64,000 bases of DNA from Rufibacter ruber (lineage in GTDB: Bacteria > Bacteroidota > Bacteroidia > Cytophagales > Hymenobacteraceae). Both the position numbers and the translations under genes were made by a program. The stretch spans positions 1 through 64,000 of the forward strand of contig NZ_LRMM01000011.1 of assembly GCF_001647275.1 (NCBI RefSeq). The letters run 5' to 3'. Positions 8,227-16,375 of the stretch are shown here, in pieces (the stretch's first letter is position 1; every line of letters starts with the position of its first letter). Below the pieces are notes generated by a model that saw only the letters and a list, made by a program, of their open reading frames with translations, searched no databases and had not been told where the DNA came from.

Positions 8227-8991
8227 TTAAGCGGGCGCCTGGTCCAGGTCTTTGATCTCTTTCTGGTACGCCTTGGGCAGAATGATAGACTTCAGGAACC
8301 AGTCCAGTTTCAGGGCGCGGCTCACTTTGTACCCCTGCAAAATGGGCGGCAGCAGGGAGATCTTCCGGAAGCCCAGCAGTTCTTTCACGCGGTCTGGCAC
8401 CACCATCACCTGCGCCTCCAGCAGCAGCCGGTACCGCACGGTGCCCAAATGCTTCTTGTACTGCTGGAACAAGTCCTGGGTATAGGGACTTTGCGCCAGG
8501 TCTTGCTCTAAATGCTCTGCCCGCATCTGGAGCCACGCCTCATACCTGGTGGGCAGCCCGGTCAGGCCCATGCGGTGCCCCACGCGGTAAAAAACCTCAA
8601 ACACCTCTGCTTTTTCTGAAAGGGTGAGGCTGCGCTCCAGGACTTCAAACGATCTGATGGAGTAGTCAATGAGCATGAACAGCACATCCCGGTATGCCCA
8701 GTCGGGGATGGTGGCCCCGCGTTTGGCTTCCACCCCCGCATGGATTTTGGCCATGGTGTCAATGGCCTTGTTCGCGCCCTGGGTGGTGGAGAAGACTATT
8801 TGCCTGGCGTATGCCACCGTTGAGAAGAGACGGCCCAGCGGGTCAGCGGGAAGCCTGCCGGTGAAGTAAAGCCAGTCCACGGCCTTGTTCAGCGCGAATT
8901 CAGCGGAGGAGCCCGCGAAGATGAAAAGGATGGTGTCGCCTTTTCCCCAGATTTCCCGCACTACTGAGTCTTTCGCTACGAAATAGTCCAT
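8227..8991 (-). CDS. Oxygenase MpaB family protein (DUF2236)
   Basis: 254 residues with the all-helical heme-binding fold shared by latex-clearing oxygenase Lcp and fungal MpaB. Family features: the N-terminal FVAKDSVVREIWGKGDTILF segment, GRLFSTVAYARQIVF, the V.AKRGATIPDWAYRDVLFM region and the YEAWLQMRAEHL helix. Such proteins perform oxidative cleavage or related redox chemistry; substrate here unknown. No operon partner. Confidence 0.8.
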   Translation of the reverse strand: MDYFVAKDSVVREIWGKGDTILFIFAGSSAEFALNKAVDWLYFTGRLPADPLGRLFSTVAYARQIVFSTTQGANKAIDTMAKIHAGVEAKRGATIPDWAYRDVLFMLIDYSIRSFEVLERSLTLSEKAEVFEVFYRVGHRMGLTGLPTRYEAWLQMRAEHLEQDLAQSPYTQDLFQQYKKHLGTVRYRLLLEAQVMVVPDRVKELLGFRKISLLPPILQGYKVSRALKLDWFLKSIILPKAYQKEIKDLDQAPA

Positions 8992-9379
8992 GTTGGTTGA
9001 GGTTGCTGCTTTGGGGTATAACGGAAATAGGGGGGTTATGTGATGAGGGGAAATTGGTTTTTTGCATGCGTTTGCAGGTGGTGGATGCTTTGGGGCAGGT
9101 GTAGTGACGTGTTTGATGGCCGGTTGCTCCTGGTTCCTCCTCTGCCGTTGAGATCCATGTTTTTGTGTAGATGCAGGGCATTATTGGAGTGAATTTTCAT
9201 TTTTGCCGCTGCTGCAGGGGCAATGCGTAGTCTGCTGTTCCCTTGGCGGTGGCGCTTGCTGCAGTGTCGTTATTTTAGGAATACGTGGTCTGCTGTTTAC
9301 CTGGCTTTGGCGTTTGCTCCGGTGCCTCACCCACTGTGTTGTTTCATCTTTTCCGGTAAGCGCTCACGGCCGCGGGGCC

Positions 9380-9475
9380 CCGTCCTGGCGGTGAGCACTG
9401 CTGTTAAAACTAGGCCCTCCGGCCTTGCCGCTGAAGCGGCACCGTATTAACAGAGGCGCTCACCCCCAGGACTGG
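9380..9475. repeat. Long imperfect inverted repeat with nested hairpins
   Basis: The left arm (9380-9411) begins CCGTCCTGGCGGTGAGC and the right arm (9441-9475) is its approximate inverse, ending GCTCACCCCCAGGACTGG. Between them lie the small palindromes GGCCCTCCGGCC and GCCGCTGAAGCGGC. Looks like a foldback element; no second copy seen in the window. Confidence 0.5.
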
Positions 9476-9800
9476 TTTGGGTTCCTCTCCTGATCAGCCT
9501 TACTTGCTCTGTCTGCCTCTGTAGGTAACCGTTGCTGATCCGCTAGCCTGAGCCGGGCCCGTGCTGCGCACATCAGTCAAGGGCAGAAGTGTTGATGGTT
9601 CATTGTTGCTTGCCTGTTGGTCTGGTTCAGACGTTTCGGAGAATGGAAGAGACCAGGCACCGCCTTGTCTCCCACGCATACCTGATACTCCCCCTTTGAA
9701 GGGGGCAAGGGGGATGTTGACATAGGAGGACACGCATTCCTGATCAATTCCCTTGTTACACATATAGTTGAGCCCTGCCAATTACAGTGCTCTCACGCTC

Positions 9801-9922
9801 TTCCGGATTTGTAATCCGGAAGCTGGTACACGGGGATTTGCAATCCCCGTGGCAGCATGTTTGATCTGCAGGCGCCGCAGATTGCAAATCCGCAGGCACT
9901 GTGTCCGGGATGGCAAATCCCG
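9801..9922. repeat. Cluster of four REP-like hairpins with GGATTTGCAATCC core
   Basis: Four short hairpins share the core GGATT-TGC-AATCC. TTCCGGATTTGTAATCCGGA at 9801-9820 and ACGGGGATTTGCAATCCCCG at 9830-9849 are nearly perfect; GCAGATTGCAAATCCGC lies near 9878-9894 and CGGGATGGCAAATCCCG at 9906-9922. The stems differ while the core stays constant, as in REP sequences moved by TnpA-REP (RAYT) proteins; no such gene is in the window. Confidence 0.7.
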
Positions 9923-9954
9923 TACAGCCGAGGAATGGGTGGGGCAAATGCAGT

Positions 9955-10100
9955 TCCCGGCGAGACCTTGGACTCGCCCCACTTCATGGCACGAGTCCAA
10001 GGTCTCGCGCCAGATCCATTTTCCAACCATCAGCAATGCGCCATCAGCAACTGCTTTGAAGGTCATATAGCGTCTGGAGGTGCTGTGAGCGTGTGTGCCA
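9955..10100. repeat. Two-copy element with CGAGTC-type hairpin, copy 1
   Basis: GCGAGACCTTGGACTCG (9960-9976) pairs perfectly with its inverse at 9992-10008. The flanks TTCCCGGCGAG, CTCGCGCCAG, CCATCA.CA.TGCGC and TAGCGTC.GGAGG recur at 24554-24705. Non-coding; probably a second REP-like or MITE family. Confidence 0.65.
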
Positions 10101-10148
10101 ATTCCTGTTTCTGGCCTGTTTTTCCAAAAACAGGCCAGAAACAGGAAT
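10101..10148. repeat. Bipartite CTGTTTT palindrome, copy 7 (perfect)
   Basis: A perfect palindrome with 23-base arms and a 2-base loop; the left half begins ATTCCTGTTTCTGGCCTGTT. It adjoins the preceding two-copy element. Confidence 0.9.
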
Positions 10149-10267
10149 GTTGCCACCCGTACGGGTGCCTGGGGAGGAGGTGGAAACGGGGAGGTAGAAA
10201 CAAAGTGAGGTAAAAGAGGGTATTAAAAGCTGAGGGTACCACCACTCATTTGACTAAATGCCTGTCC

Positions 10268-11680
10268 ATGAACCAATCGTTTAGAATTGAACACGACTTC
10301 CTGGGGGAGAAGCAAATCCCCAACAATGTCTATTATGGCGTACAGACGCTTCGGGCGAAGGAAAACTTTAACATCACCGGCATCACCAATGCCTCTGAGC
10401 CGCTATTCATAGAGGCCTTTGCCCACGTGAAAAAAGCGGCGGCCATGGCCAACCGGGACTGCGGCGTGCTGGAGCCCAAAATTGCCGAAGCCATCATCTA
10501 CGCCTGTGACCGCATCATTGCCGGGGAGTTCCATGACCAGTTTGTAACCGATTTGATTCAGGGCGGGGCCGGAACCTCCGTGAACATGAATGCCAACGAG
10601 GTCATTGCCAACATAGGGCTGGAGTACCTGGGGCACGAGAAAGGGCAGTATGAGTTTCTGCACCCCAACAACCACGTGAACTGCTCACAATCTACCAATG
10701 ACACCTATCCCACGGCCATCATGATGGCGGTGCATTTCAAGGTGAAAGTGTACCTGCAGGCATTGGCTGAGCTGCGGGATTCTTTTCGCCGGAAGGCAGA
10801 GGAGTTCAAGAACGTACTCAAAATGGGACGGACCCAGCTGCAGGACGCGGTGCCCATGACACTGGGGCAGGAGTTTCACGGGTGGTCCACCACCCTCAAT
10901 GATGACATTGTGCACCTGACAGAGGCGCAGGAAAAGCTCACAGAGATCAACATGGGCGCCACCGCCATTGGCACCAGCATCAACACGCCAGAGGGGTACC
11001 CGCAACTGTGTGTCAAGTACCTGGCGCAGCTCACCAAACTGCCCATGACCCTGGCGCCCGACCTGATTGAAGCCACCTCAGACATGGGTTCTTACGTGCT
11101 GGTGTCTGCCATGCTGAAACGGAGTGCCATCAAGATCTCCAAAATCTGCAATGACCTGCGGCTGCTGTCTTCAGGGCCAAGGGCGGGGCTGAATGAAATT
11201 AAACTGCCTCCCATGCAGCCAGGTTCCTCCATCATGCCCGGCAAGGTGAACCCGGTGATACCGGAGGTGGTAAACCAGACCGCGTTCTACGTGATGGGCG
11301 CTGACCTCACCATCTGCATGGCCGCTGAGGCCGGGCAGCTGCAGCTCAACGTGATGGAGCCGGTGATCGCCTTCAGCCTGTTTACCTCCATGAACTACAT
11401 GATCAACGCCATCCATACCCTCAGGACCAAGTGTATTGAGGGCATTACGGCCAATGTAGAAGTGTGCCGCGAAGAGGTGATGCGCAGCATTGGCATTGTG
11501 ACCGCGCTCAACCCGCTGCTGGGCTATGAAACCGCCGCCTCTATTGCCAAAGAGGCCCTGGCCACCGGCAAAGCCATTCATGACATTGTGGTGCTGGAAC
11601 GCAAACTGGTCACGCAGGAGATGTGGGACGAAATCTACACCTTTGAAAACATGGTGCGGCCCGTGTATAGGAAAGGGTAA
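10268..11680 (+). CDS. aspA: Aspartate ammonia-lyase
   Basis: Reversible deamination of L-aspartate to fumarate and ammonia, cytosolic homotetramer of the fumarase/aspartase superfamily. The superfamily signature GSSIMPGKVNP lies at about residues 318-328. Other conserved segments are GGAGTSVNMNANEV, NQSTNDTYP-type CSQSTNDTYPTA and GRTQLQDAVPMTLGQEF. The Q-T-N substrate-binding pattern and overall sequence favour aspartase over fumarase. Start placed at the ATG giving MNQSFRIEHDFLGEK (470 residues, typical); the frame reaches a TTG at 10250. Followed by a CTGTTTT palindrome and a convergent gene. Confidence 0.93.
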   Translation: MNQSFRIEHDFLGEKQIPNNVYYGVQTLRAKENFNITGITNASEPLFIEAFAHVKKAAAMANRDCGVLEPKIAEAIIYACDRIIAGEFHDQFVTDLIQGGAGTSVNMNANEVIANIGLEYLGHEKGQYEFLHPNNHVNCSQSTNDTYPTAIMMAVHFKVKVYLQALAELRDSFRRKAEEFKNVLKMGRTQLQDAVPMTLGQEFHGWSTTLNDDIVHLTEAQEKLTEINMGATAIGTSINTPEGYPQLCVKYLAQLTKLPMTLAPDLIEATSDMGSYVLVSAMLKRSAIKISKICNDLRLLSSGPRAGLNEIKLPPMQPGSSIMPGKVNPVIPEVVNQTAFYVMGADLTICMAAEAGQLQLNVMEPVIAFSLFTSMNYMINAIHTLRTKCIEGITANVEVCREEVMRSIGIVTALNPLLGYETAASIAKEALATGKAIHDIVVLERKLVTQEMWDEIYTFENMVRPVYRKG

Positions 11681-11711
11681 TTCCCGCCCTGCGGAAAAGG
11701 AATCTGTTGCT

Positions 11712-11754
11712 CTGCGTTTTAGGGCTGTTTTTAGAAAACAGCCCCAAAACGCAG
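11712..11754. repeat. Bipartite CTGTTTT palindrome, copy 8
   Basis: CTGCGTTTTAGGGCTGTTTT paired with AAAACAGCCCCAAAACGCAG. Exactly between the convergent stops of aspA and the next gene. Confidence 0.85.
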
Positions 11755-11760
11755 GGTTGT

Positions 11761-12495
11761 CTATAGGCAGATCTGTGGCTCCCCAATAGAAAAGAGCAGT
11801 TCATTGCCCTGTTTGCCGGTCACTGCCAGGGCTCCCATTTTTCTAAGGCAGTACGTGATTTGGCGGCACTGGGGCAGAGGCAGGTGCAGCAGAGCCGCCA
11901 GGGTTTTATTGGAGAACGGCTGGGGCACGTCTGCCGGCAGAAACTGGAGAAAGTCCCGGGCGCACGTAAACCGGTGCGTGCTGACAACTTGCAACAGCTT
12001 GCGGTCTCTGAGGCTGACGTGCTTGCGGTGCTTACTCCCTTTCCCATCACGGCAGCGCACTTCTTCCTCCTTGATGAGGACGAATTCCAGGGTGAGGTTG
12101 GGGTGAGCTACCAGTTCAGGGATCCGGACCAGCTCGGTGAAGAGGTGGGTAAGGGCGCCGCGGTAGGGAGACTTGCGTCTGGAGAGTACAGAGGCATCTT
12201 TCTGGTCAACCTGTACCACCCATTTCTCCAGGGTGACTGGGTGCAGCAGATGTACCTTGTGGCCTGGTAGCAACGCCTGCAGCTTAGGCCGAAGAGCCGC
12301 AAAGTTCCTGGTCTGGATTTCTACCAGCTGGTTGCCGCGCAGGAGGTCAATGACATAGCCCGCCAGGGGCACTTCAAACCGGTCCTGCGGCTGCGCATAC
12401 CACTGTTTAAGGGCCGCATGCAGGGACCGTTCGTTTTTGAGGTTGATGCCATTCCGCTCTGCGGCTGTCTGCTTTTCATGCTCCATGTCTTCCAA
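11761..12495 (-). CDS. Hypothetical protein with PD-(D/E)XK-like core and winged-helix-like C-terminus
   Basis: 244 residues, no named gene recognised. An N-terminal helix precedes YVIDLLRGNQLVEIQT (about 47-62), which has the D...E-x-Q layout of the PD-(D/E)XK nuclease core, followed by a Lys-bearing strand pair (HKVHLLHPVTLEKWVVQV). The remainder is a basic linker (RDGKGSKHRKHVSLRDRK) and a C-terminal region like a winged helix (LAALLHLPLPQCRQITYCLRKMG). This suggests DNA binding or processing, but nuclease activity is inference. Monocistronic; convergent with aspA. Confidence 0.65.
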   Translation of the reverse strand: MEDMEHEKQTAAERNGINLKNERSLHAALKQWYAQPQDRFEVPLAGYVIDLLRGNQLVEIQTRNFAALRPKLQALLPGHKVHLLHPVTLEKWVVQVDQKDASVLSRRKSPYRGALTHLFTELVRIPELVAHPNLTLEFVLIKEEEVRCRDGKGSKHRKHVSLRDRKLLQVVSTHRFTCARDFLQFLPADVPQPFSNKTLAALLHLPLPQCRQITYCLRKMGALAVTGKQGNELLFSIGEPQICL

Positions 12496-12724
12496 CGCCG
12501 CTTTTTAGGTTACTGGTTGATCCCCAAAAGTACGCAAGGCTACTCCTTATTCCGAAAGGGTTTTTCAGAAGGGCTTGTGAAAAGGGAAGGTTTTTTAAGT
12601 GCTCTTTTTTGACCCAGAGCCTGAATTCTGCGGGAAACCCGTACCGGGGGTGCGAAAACTACGGCTTTTAGGTTTAAGGTAAACTTGTACAGCCCCCGCC
12701 CGTTTGTGGGGGAAAAATGAGCGT

Positions 12725-13630
12725 ATGATTTTACCCCCTTTCCTGAAGCCTGGAGATAAAGTTGGCGTGATCAGTACCAGCAATTACACCGAGCAGCCAT
12801 ACATTGACCAGATGGTGCAAATCCTCAAAGACTGGCAATTGGTGCCGGTGCTGGGTAGGTCTATTGGGGCCCGCCATGGCAGCTTTGCTGGCTCAGACAC
12901 CCTCCGGAAAGATGACCTGCAGGAGATGCTGGACAATGACCAGCTAAAGGCGGTCTTAGAAACCATGGGCGGCTACGGCATTGTGCGGGTCATTGAACAG
13001 GTGAACTTCAATAAGTTTAAATATGGGCCAAAGTGGCTGGTGGGCTACAGTGACACTACCTTTCTGCACAGCCACGTGCAGGGCATGTTGGGCATAGCCT
13101 CTATCCATGCCACCATGGCCGCAGACCTGGAGGCGGGGTACCAGGCCCAATCATGGGAAACCCTCAGGAAAGCCTTGTTTGGCGAGTCCCTCACCTACCA
13201 GGTAAAACCCCATGCGCTCAACCGCGAAGGCATTTCTGAAGCTACCATGGTGGGCGGCACCATCAGTGTGCTGTGCAACGCCAAGGGCACCATGACTGAG
13301 GTGAATACCAACGGCAAAATCCTGTTTCTGGAGGAGGTGGGGGAGAAGCACTTCCGGCTGGACAGTTACCTGCTGTCTCTGAAGCAGGCGGGCAAGTTTG
13401 AGTATGTGAAAGGCCTGGTGGTGGGTGACCTGGTGGATATACAGGAAGACGAGCCGCCCTTTGGGAAGACCCCGGAGGAGATTGTCTGGGATGCGGTGAA
13501 GGAGTATGACTTTCCGGTGTGCTTCGGGTTTCCGGCGGGGCACGGCCAGGTCAACAAAGCCCTGATCTTTGGGGCGCCCGTGAAACTGAAAGTTTCCCCT
13601 AAAGGGGCCTCCCTTGCGTTTAAGCTTTAA
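12725..13630 (+). CDS. LD-carboxypeptidase (peptidase family S66)
   Basis: Cleaves the L,D bond releasing terminal D-Ala from murein tetrapeptides during peptidoglycan recycling; the family also includes MccF. The nucleophile Ser lies in LVGYSDTTFLH (Ser about 109), the Glu in FLEEVGEKHFRLD (about 203) and the His in FPAGHGQVN (about 273), so the Ser-Glu-His triad is complete. 301 residues. Start chosen at the ATG of MILPPFLKPGDKVGVIS, which matches the family N-terminus; the frame extends seven codons further to 12704. Lacks a signal peptide, so cytosolic. Confidence 0.9.
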   Translation: MILPPFLKPGDKVGVISTSNYTEQPYIDQMVQILKDWQLVPVLGRSIGARHGSFAGSDTLRKDDLQEMLDNDQLKAVLETMGGYGIVRVIEQVNFNKFKYGPKWLVGYSDTTFLHSHVQGMLGIASIHATMAADLEAGYQAQSWETLRKALFGESLTYQVKPHALNREGISEATMVGGTISVLCNAKGTMTEVNTNGKILFLEEVGEKHFRLDSYLLSLKQAGKFEYVKGLVVGDLVDIQEDEPPFGKTPEEIVWDAVKEYDFPVCFGFPAGHGQVNKALIFGAPVKLKVSPKGASLAFKL

Positions 13631-13654
13631 AAAAATGATCTCTGTCACCCAATG

Positions 13655-13692
13655 CTGTTTTCGCCTGTTTTCAGGAAAACAGGCCGAAAACG
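13655..13692. repeat. Bipartite CTGTTTT palindrome, copy 9
   Basis: CTGTTTTCGCCTGTTTTC paired with GAAAACAGGCCGAAAACG, 24 bases after the LD-carboxypeptidase stop and just before the next start. Confidence 0.85.
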
Positions 13693-13716
13693 CACCTGCA
13701 TCTAAACACACTGCGT

Positions 13717-14427
13717 ATGGCGCTTTCCTGCATTTTAACCTGTGAACACGCTGGCAATGACGTGCCGGCACCGTATGAGCACCTGTTCAAAGGAGAAGAA
13801 GAAGTGCTCTATTCCCACAAAGCCATTGACTTTGGCGCGTTTCGGTTGGCCAAACACCTGGCAGAAAAGCTTCAGTTGCCTTTGTTCTCCACTTCCTGCT
13901 CACGGCTCTTAGTGGAGCCTAACCGTTCCTTAGACAGTGGGGAGCTCTTCTCAAAATACAGCAAGGCCCTTTCTGAGCAGGAGAAACAGAAGGTGCTGGC
14001 GCAGTATTATTTTCCGCACCGCCAGCAGGTGGAAGCCAACGTGCAATCTGAGATCAGCAAAGGAAACCACGTGCTGCATCTGGCGGTGCACACCTTCACC
14101 CCCGCCCAGGAAGGGGAGGTGCGGCAGGCCGATATTGGGATACTGTTTGACCCTGACCGGACCTTGGAATCTTCGTTTGCGGCCCAACTGGAAGAGGCCC
14201 TCCGCTCTCTGAACCCCAGCCGCAAGGTGTTGTTCAATGCACCCTATGCCGGCGTGGAAGACGGTTTCCCCACCTACCTCAGAACCAGGTTTACAGATGA
14301 CCAGTACGCCGGGTTTGAGCTGGAAATTAACCAGAAGTTCTTCCTGCAGGGAGAGCCAGAGGTGTGGGAGCAGGTGGTAGACGAGATGACGGAGGCGGTG
14401 AAGTCACTCCTGCTGCCCAAAGGGTAG
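13717..14427 (+). CDS. N-formylglutamate amidohydrolase family protein
   Basis: 236 residues. The N-terminal ILTCEHAGNDVP carries the CEHAG motif (about 9-13) that starts the family's zinc site. Further conserved parts are HKAIDFGAFRLAKHLAEKL, SRLLVEPNRSL, HLAVHTFTP and the late YAGFELEINQKFF segment. Family enzymes hydrolyse N-formyl-L-glutamate in histidine catabolism or related formyl/acyl amino acids. No hut genes lie nearby, so the natural substrate is uncertain. Possibly read with the upstream gene. Confidence 0.85.
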   Translation: MALSCILTCEHAGNDVPAPYEHLFKGEEEVLYSHKAIDFGAFRLAKHLAEKLQLPLFSTSCSRLLVEPNRSLDSGELFSKYSKALSEQEKQKVLAQYYFPHRQQVEANVQSEISKGNHVLHLAVHTFTPAQEGEVRQADIGILFDPDRTLESSFAAQLEEALRSLNPSRKVLFNAPYAGVEDGFPTYLRTRFTDDQYAGFELEINQKFFLQGEPEVWEQVVDEMTEAVKSLLLPKG

Positions 14428-14455
14428 GCCGCGGCACACCGCTGATTTCTATTTT

Positions 14456-14497
14456 CCTGTTTCCGAGCTGTTTTTCTAAAAACAGCCCGGAAACAGG
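14456..14497. repeat. Bipartite CTGTTTT palindrome, copy 10
   Basis: CCTGTTTCCGAGCTGTTTTT and its inverse. It shares even its outer flanks (TTCTATTTT before, CGGGGAAA after) with copy 11, so these two are recent relatives. Confidence 0.85.
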
Positions 14498-14651
14498 CGG
14501 GGAAACAGCTTCTATCTTGACACTTTCCCCGCCCTGGTAGCGCTGATAAGAGGTTCTGAAACTGCTGTAGAAACACCCCGTTTTTTTAACGTATTGCTTA
14601 ATGGCTGCCATTTACGCCTGCGCTAAAGGCAAAATGCAAAGGGGCAGTTGA

Positions 14652-14812
14652 GAGCATGTTTAAATTTGCCTTTTGCGCTGCAAACGGGTGTCAAAAGAAC
14701 CTGACTTTACCTTTTTGTCGCACCATAGCGGGGCGTATGCTGCTCAAAAAACGCTATAGAAGAACCTTTCGCTCCCCGTTTTCGCCTGCAAAATCAAAAT
14801 GTAAACAAGCTC
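14652..14812. mobile_element. MITE family A, copy 2
   Basis: 161 bp, ends GAGCATGTTTAAA and TAAACAAGCTC, flanked by TGA and TAA. Interior nearly matches copy 1 and, inverted, copy 3. No open frame of interest. Confidence 0.85.
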
Positions 14813-15115
14813 TAACTACTGCCCCTTTGCGGAATAGACGTTCATAGAGAAATTTTGAGCGGTGGTGGCAAAGCATTCACCTTTTGCTTCAGAACAGCGC
14901 CTTTGGCTCAGGGAGAGTATTCCTCACTTAGTACCCGCTAAAAAATCTATGAACTTTGTGTTTACTGGTATAGAAAATGGGATAGGAGGTAAAGTATTTT
15001 ATTTTCGATAGTAATCTCTTTCACTTTCTCTCATCCCCAGGAAAGCATACTACCGCTGTTGCCTGTTCTTGAGATGCGGTATTTTAGAAGTACCTATTGC
15101 CCTGTTTTTCTGTCC

Positions 15116-16324
15116 TTATTGGGGCAAGGGCAGCGGCTTCTTGATGCTCTTTAAATGCAGGTGGTTCTGGTCTATCAGCCGGTTAATCTGCTGAACCGAG
15201 GCGGCAGACCGAAACCCGTCTTCCGGGGTGTGGAGGGCGTAATCTACCAGACGGTCAACGGTAGAGGTGGCCACATGGGTACGGGTGTCTGAGGAGGCAT
15301 AATAAATGAACACGGAACCATTGTCATCTAAGATCCAGCCGTTGGCAAACGCCACGTTTGACACGTCGCCAATGCGTTCTTCGCCTTCTGGGGCAATAAA
15401 ATAGCCTCCGGGGGTGTGGGTTATCTTAAACGGGTTTTCCAGATCTGTCATGAACAGGTACAGGACATACCGCAGCCCAGCGGCGGTGTTTCTCACCCCG
15501 TGGGCCAGGTGAAGCCATCCTTTGTCTGTTTTGAGAGGTGCAGGGCCCTGGCCATTTTTAGCCTCATAGACCGTGTGGTACTTTTTGCTGTGCAGGATCA
15601 GCTCTTTTTCTACCACCGCCTGCTCCATGGTGTCACAGAAGCCATAGCCAATGCCGCCGCCGGTGCCGGCCTCAATGAAACTGTCTTGCGGGCGGGTGTA
15701 CAACGCATATTTCCCGTTTACAAACTCAGGGTGCAGAACCACGTTGCGCTGTTGCGGAGAGGGCGTTTTCAGGTCAGGCAGGCGCTCCCAGGTTTTAAGG
15801 TCTTTGGTGCGGGCAATCCCACATTGCGCCACCGCCCCAGACTCATCTCCGGGTTTGGCGTTGGGATCTTTCCGCTCTGTACAAAAAAGGCCGTAGATCC
15901 AGCCGTCTTCGTGCTGAACCACCCGCATGTCATAGATATTGGTGTCTGGCTCTTCTGTTTCAGGCATCACCACGGGGCGGTCCCAGAACTGAAAATTGTC
16001 AAGGCCATTGTCACTCTCTGCTACCGCGAAAAAGGACTTGCGGTCATATCCCTCCACCCGGGCCACCAGGTAGTATTTGTTATTCAGTTTGATGGCACCG
16101 GCATTGAAAGCGGCGTTTACACCCAGCCGCTCCATAAAATACGGATTGGTCTCCGGGTTGAAGTCATAGCGCCAGGTAAGGGGGGCGTGCTGGGCGGTAA
16201 GTACCGGAAAGGCATATCTGTCAAAGATCCCGTTCCCAAGCGGCATTTTTTGGTTTGGGCGGGAGATAAGTTCCTGGTGCGCTTTTTCTAAGATGCCTAG
16301 TCTTTGGTTAAATGTGTTGTTCAT
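15116..16324 (-). CDS. 4-O-beta-D-mannosyl-D-glucose phosphorylase (GH130)
   Basis: Phosphorolyses beta-1,4-mannosyl-glucose to mannose 1-phosphate and glucose, the cytosolic end step of mannan use described in Bacteroides. 402 residues of five-bladed propeller type. Family segments: [43 protein letters not shown] and [12 protein letters not shown]; the Asp in the last is the likely general acid. [19 protein letters not shown] gives the expected start. Lies downstream of a symporter gene on the same strand (about 50 bases between), with a divergent AraC regulator, as in known mannosylglucose clusters. The epimerase and mannanase of those clusters are absent here. Confidence 0.92.
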   Translation of the reverse strand: MNNTFNQRLGILEKAHQELISRPNQKMPLGNGIFDRYAFPVLTAQHAPLTWRYDFNPETNPYFMERLGVNAAFNAGAIKLNNKYYLVARVEGYDRKSFFAVAESDNGLDNFQFWDRPVVMPETEEPDTNIYDMRVVQHEDGWIYGLFCTERKDPNAKPGDESGAVAQCGIARTKDLKTWERLPDLKTPSPQQRNVVLHPEFVNGKYALYTRPQDSFIEAGTGGGIGYGFCDTMEQAVVEKELILHSKKYHTVYEAKNGQGPAPLKTDKGWLHLAHGVRNTAAGLRYVLYLFMTDLENPFKITHTPGGYFIAPEGEERIGDVSNVAFANGWILDDNGSVFIYYASSDTRTHVATSTVDRLVDYALHTPEDGFRSAASVQQINRLIDQNHLHLKSIKKPLPLPQ

Positions 16325-16375
16325 GATGAAATAAGTTGAGGTGACACTGCTTCTGTTTTGTCAGCAAGTCTTGAT

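Larger units (their letters stand above)
8992..10267. other. 1.3-kb gene-free region rich in palindromes
   Basis: No gene supported on either strand. Open frames of 60-120 codons occur because the DNA is GC-rich, but they overlap one another and run through hairpins. Contents: a long imperfect inverted repeat (9380-9475), a GGATTTGCAATCC hairpin cluster (9801-9922), a CGAGACC..GGTCTCG element (9955-10100) and a perfect 48-bp CTGTTTT palindrome. Confidence 0.7.
14428..15115. other. Gene-free stretch with palindrome and MITE
   Basis: Holds CTGTTTT palindrome copy 10 and MITE A copy 2. The remaining 300 bases (14813-15115) are AT-richer, with nothing I can assign. Confidence 0.65.

Noticed and set aside
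9226-9325. Imperfect 40-base direct repeat (GTCTGCTGTT...GGCG.TTGCT)
   Set aside because: Two copies 60 bases apart with many mismatches; too weak to call an array or CRISPR-like structure.
9500-10245. Several overlapping 60-120 codon frames on both strands
   Set aside because: They cross hairpin elements and the perfect palindrome, so their protein sequences are mirror products of repeats and look like no known family.
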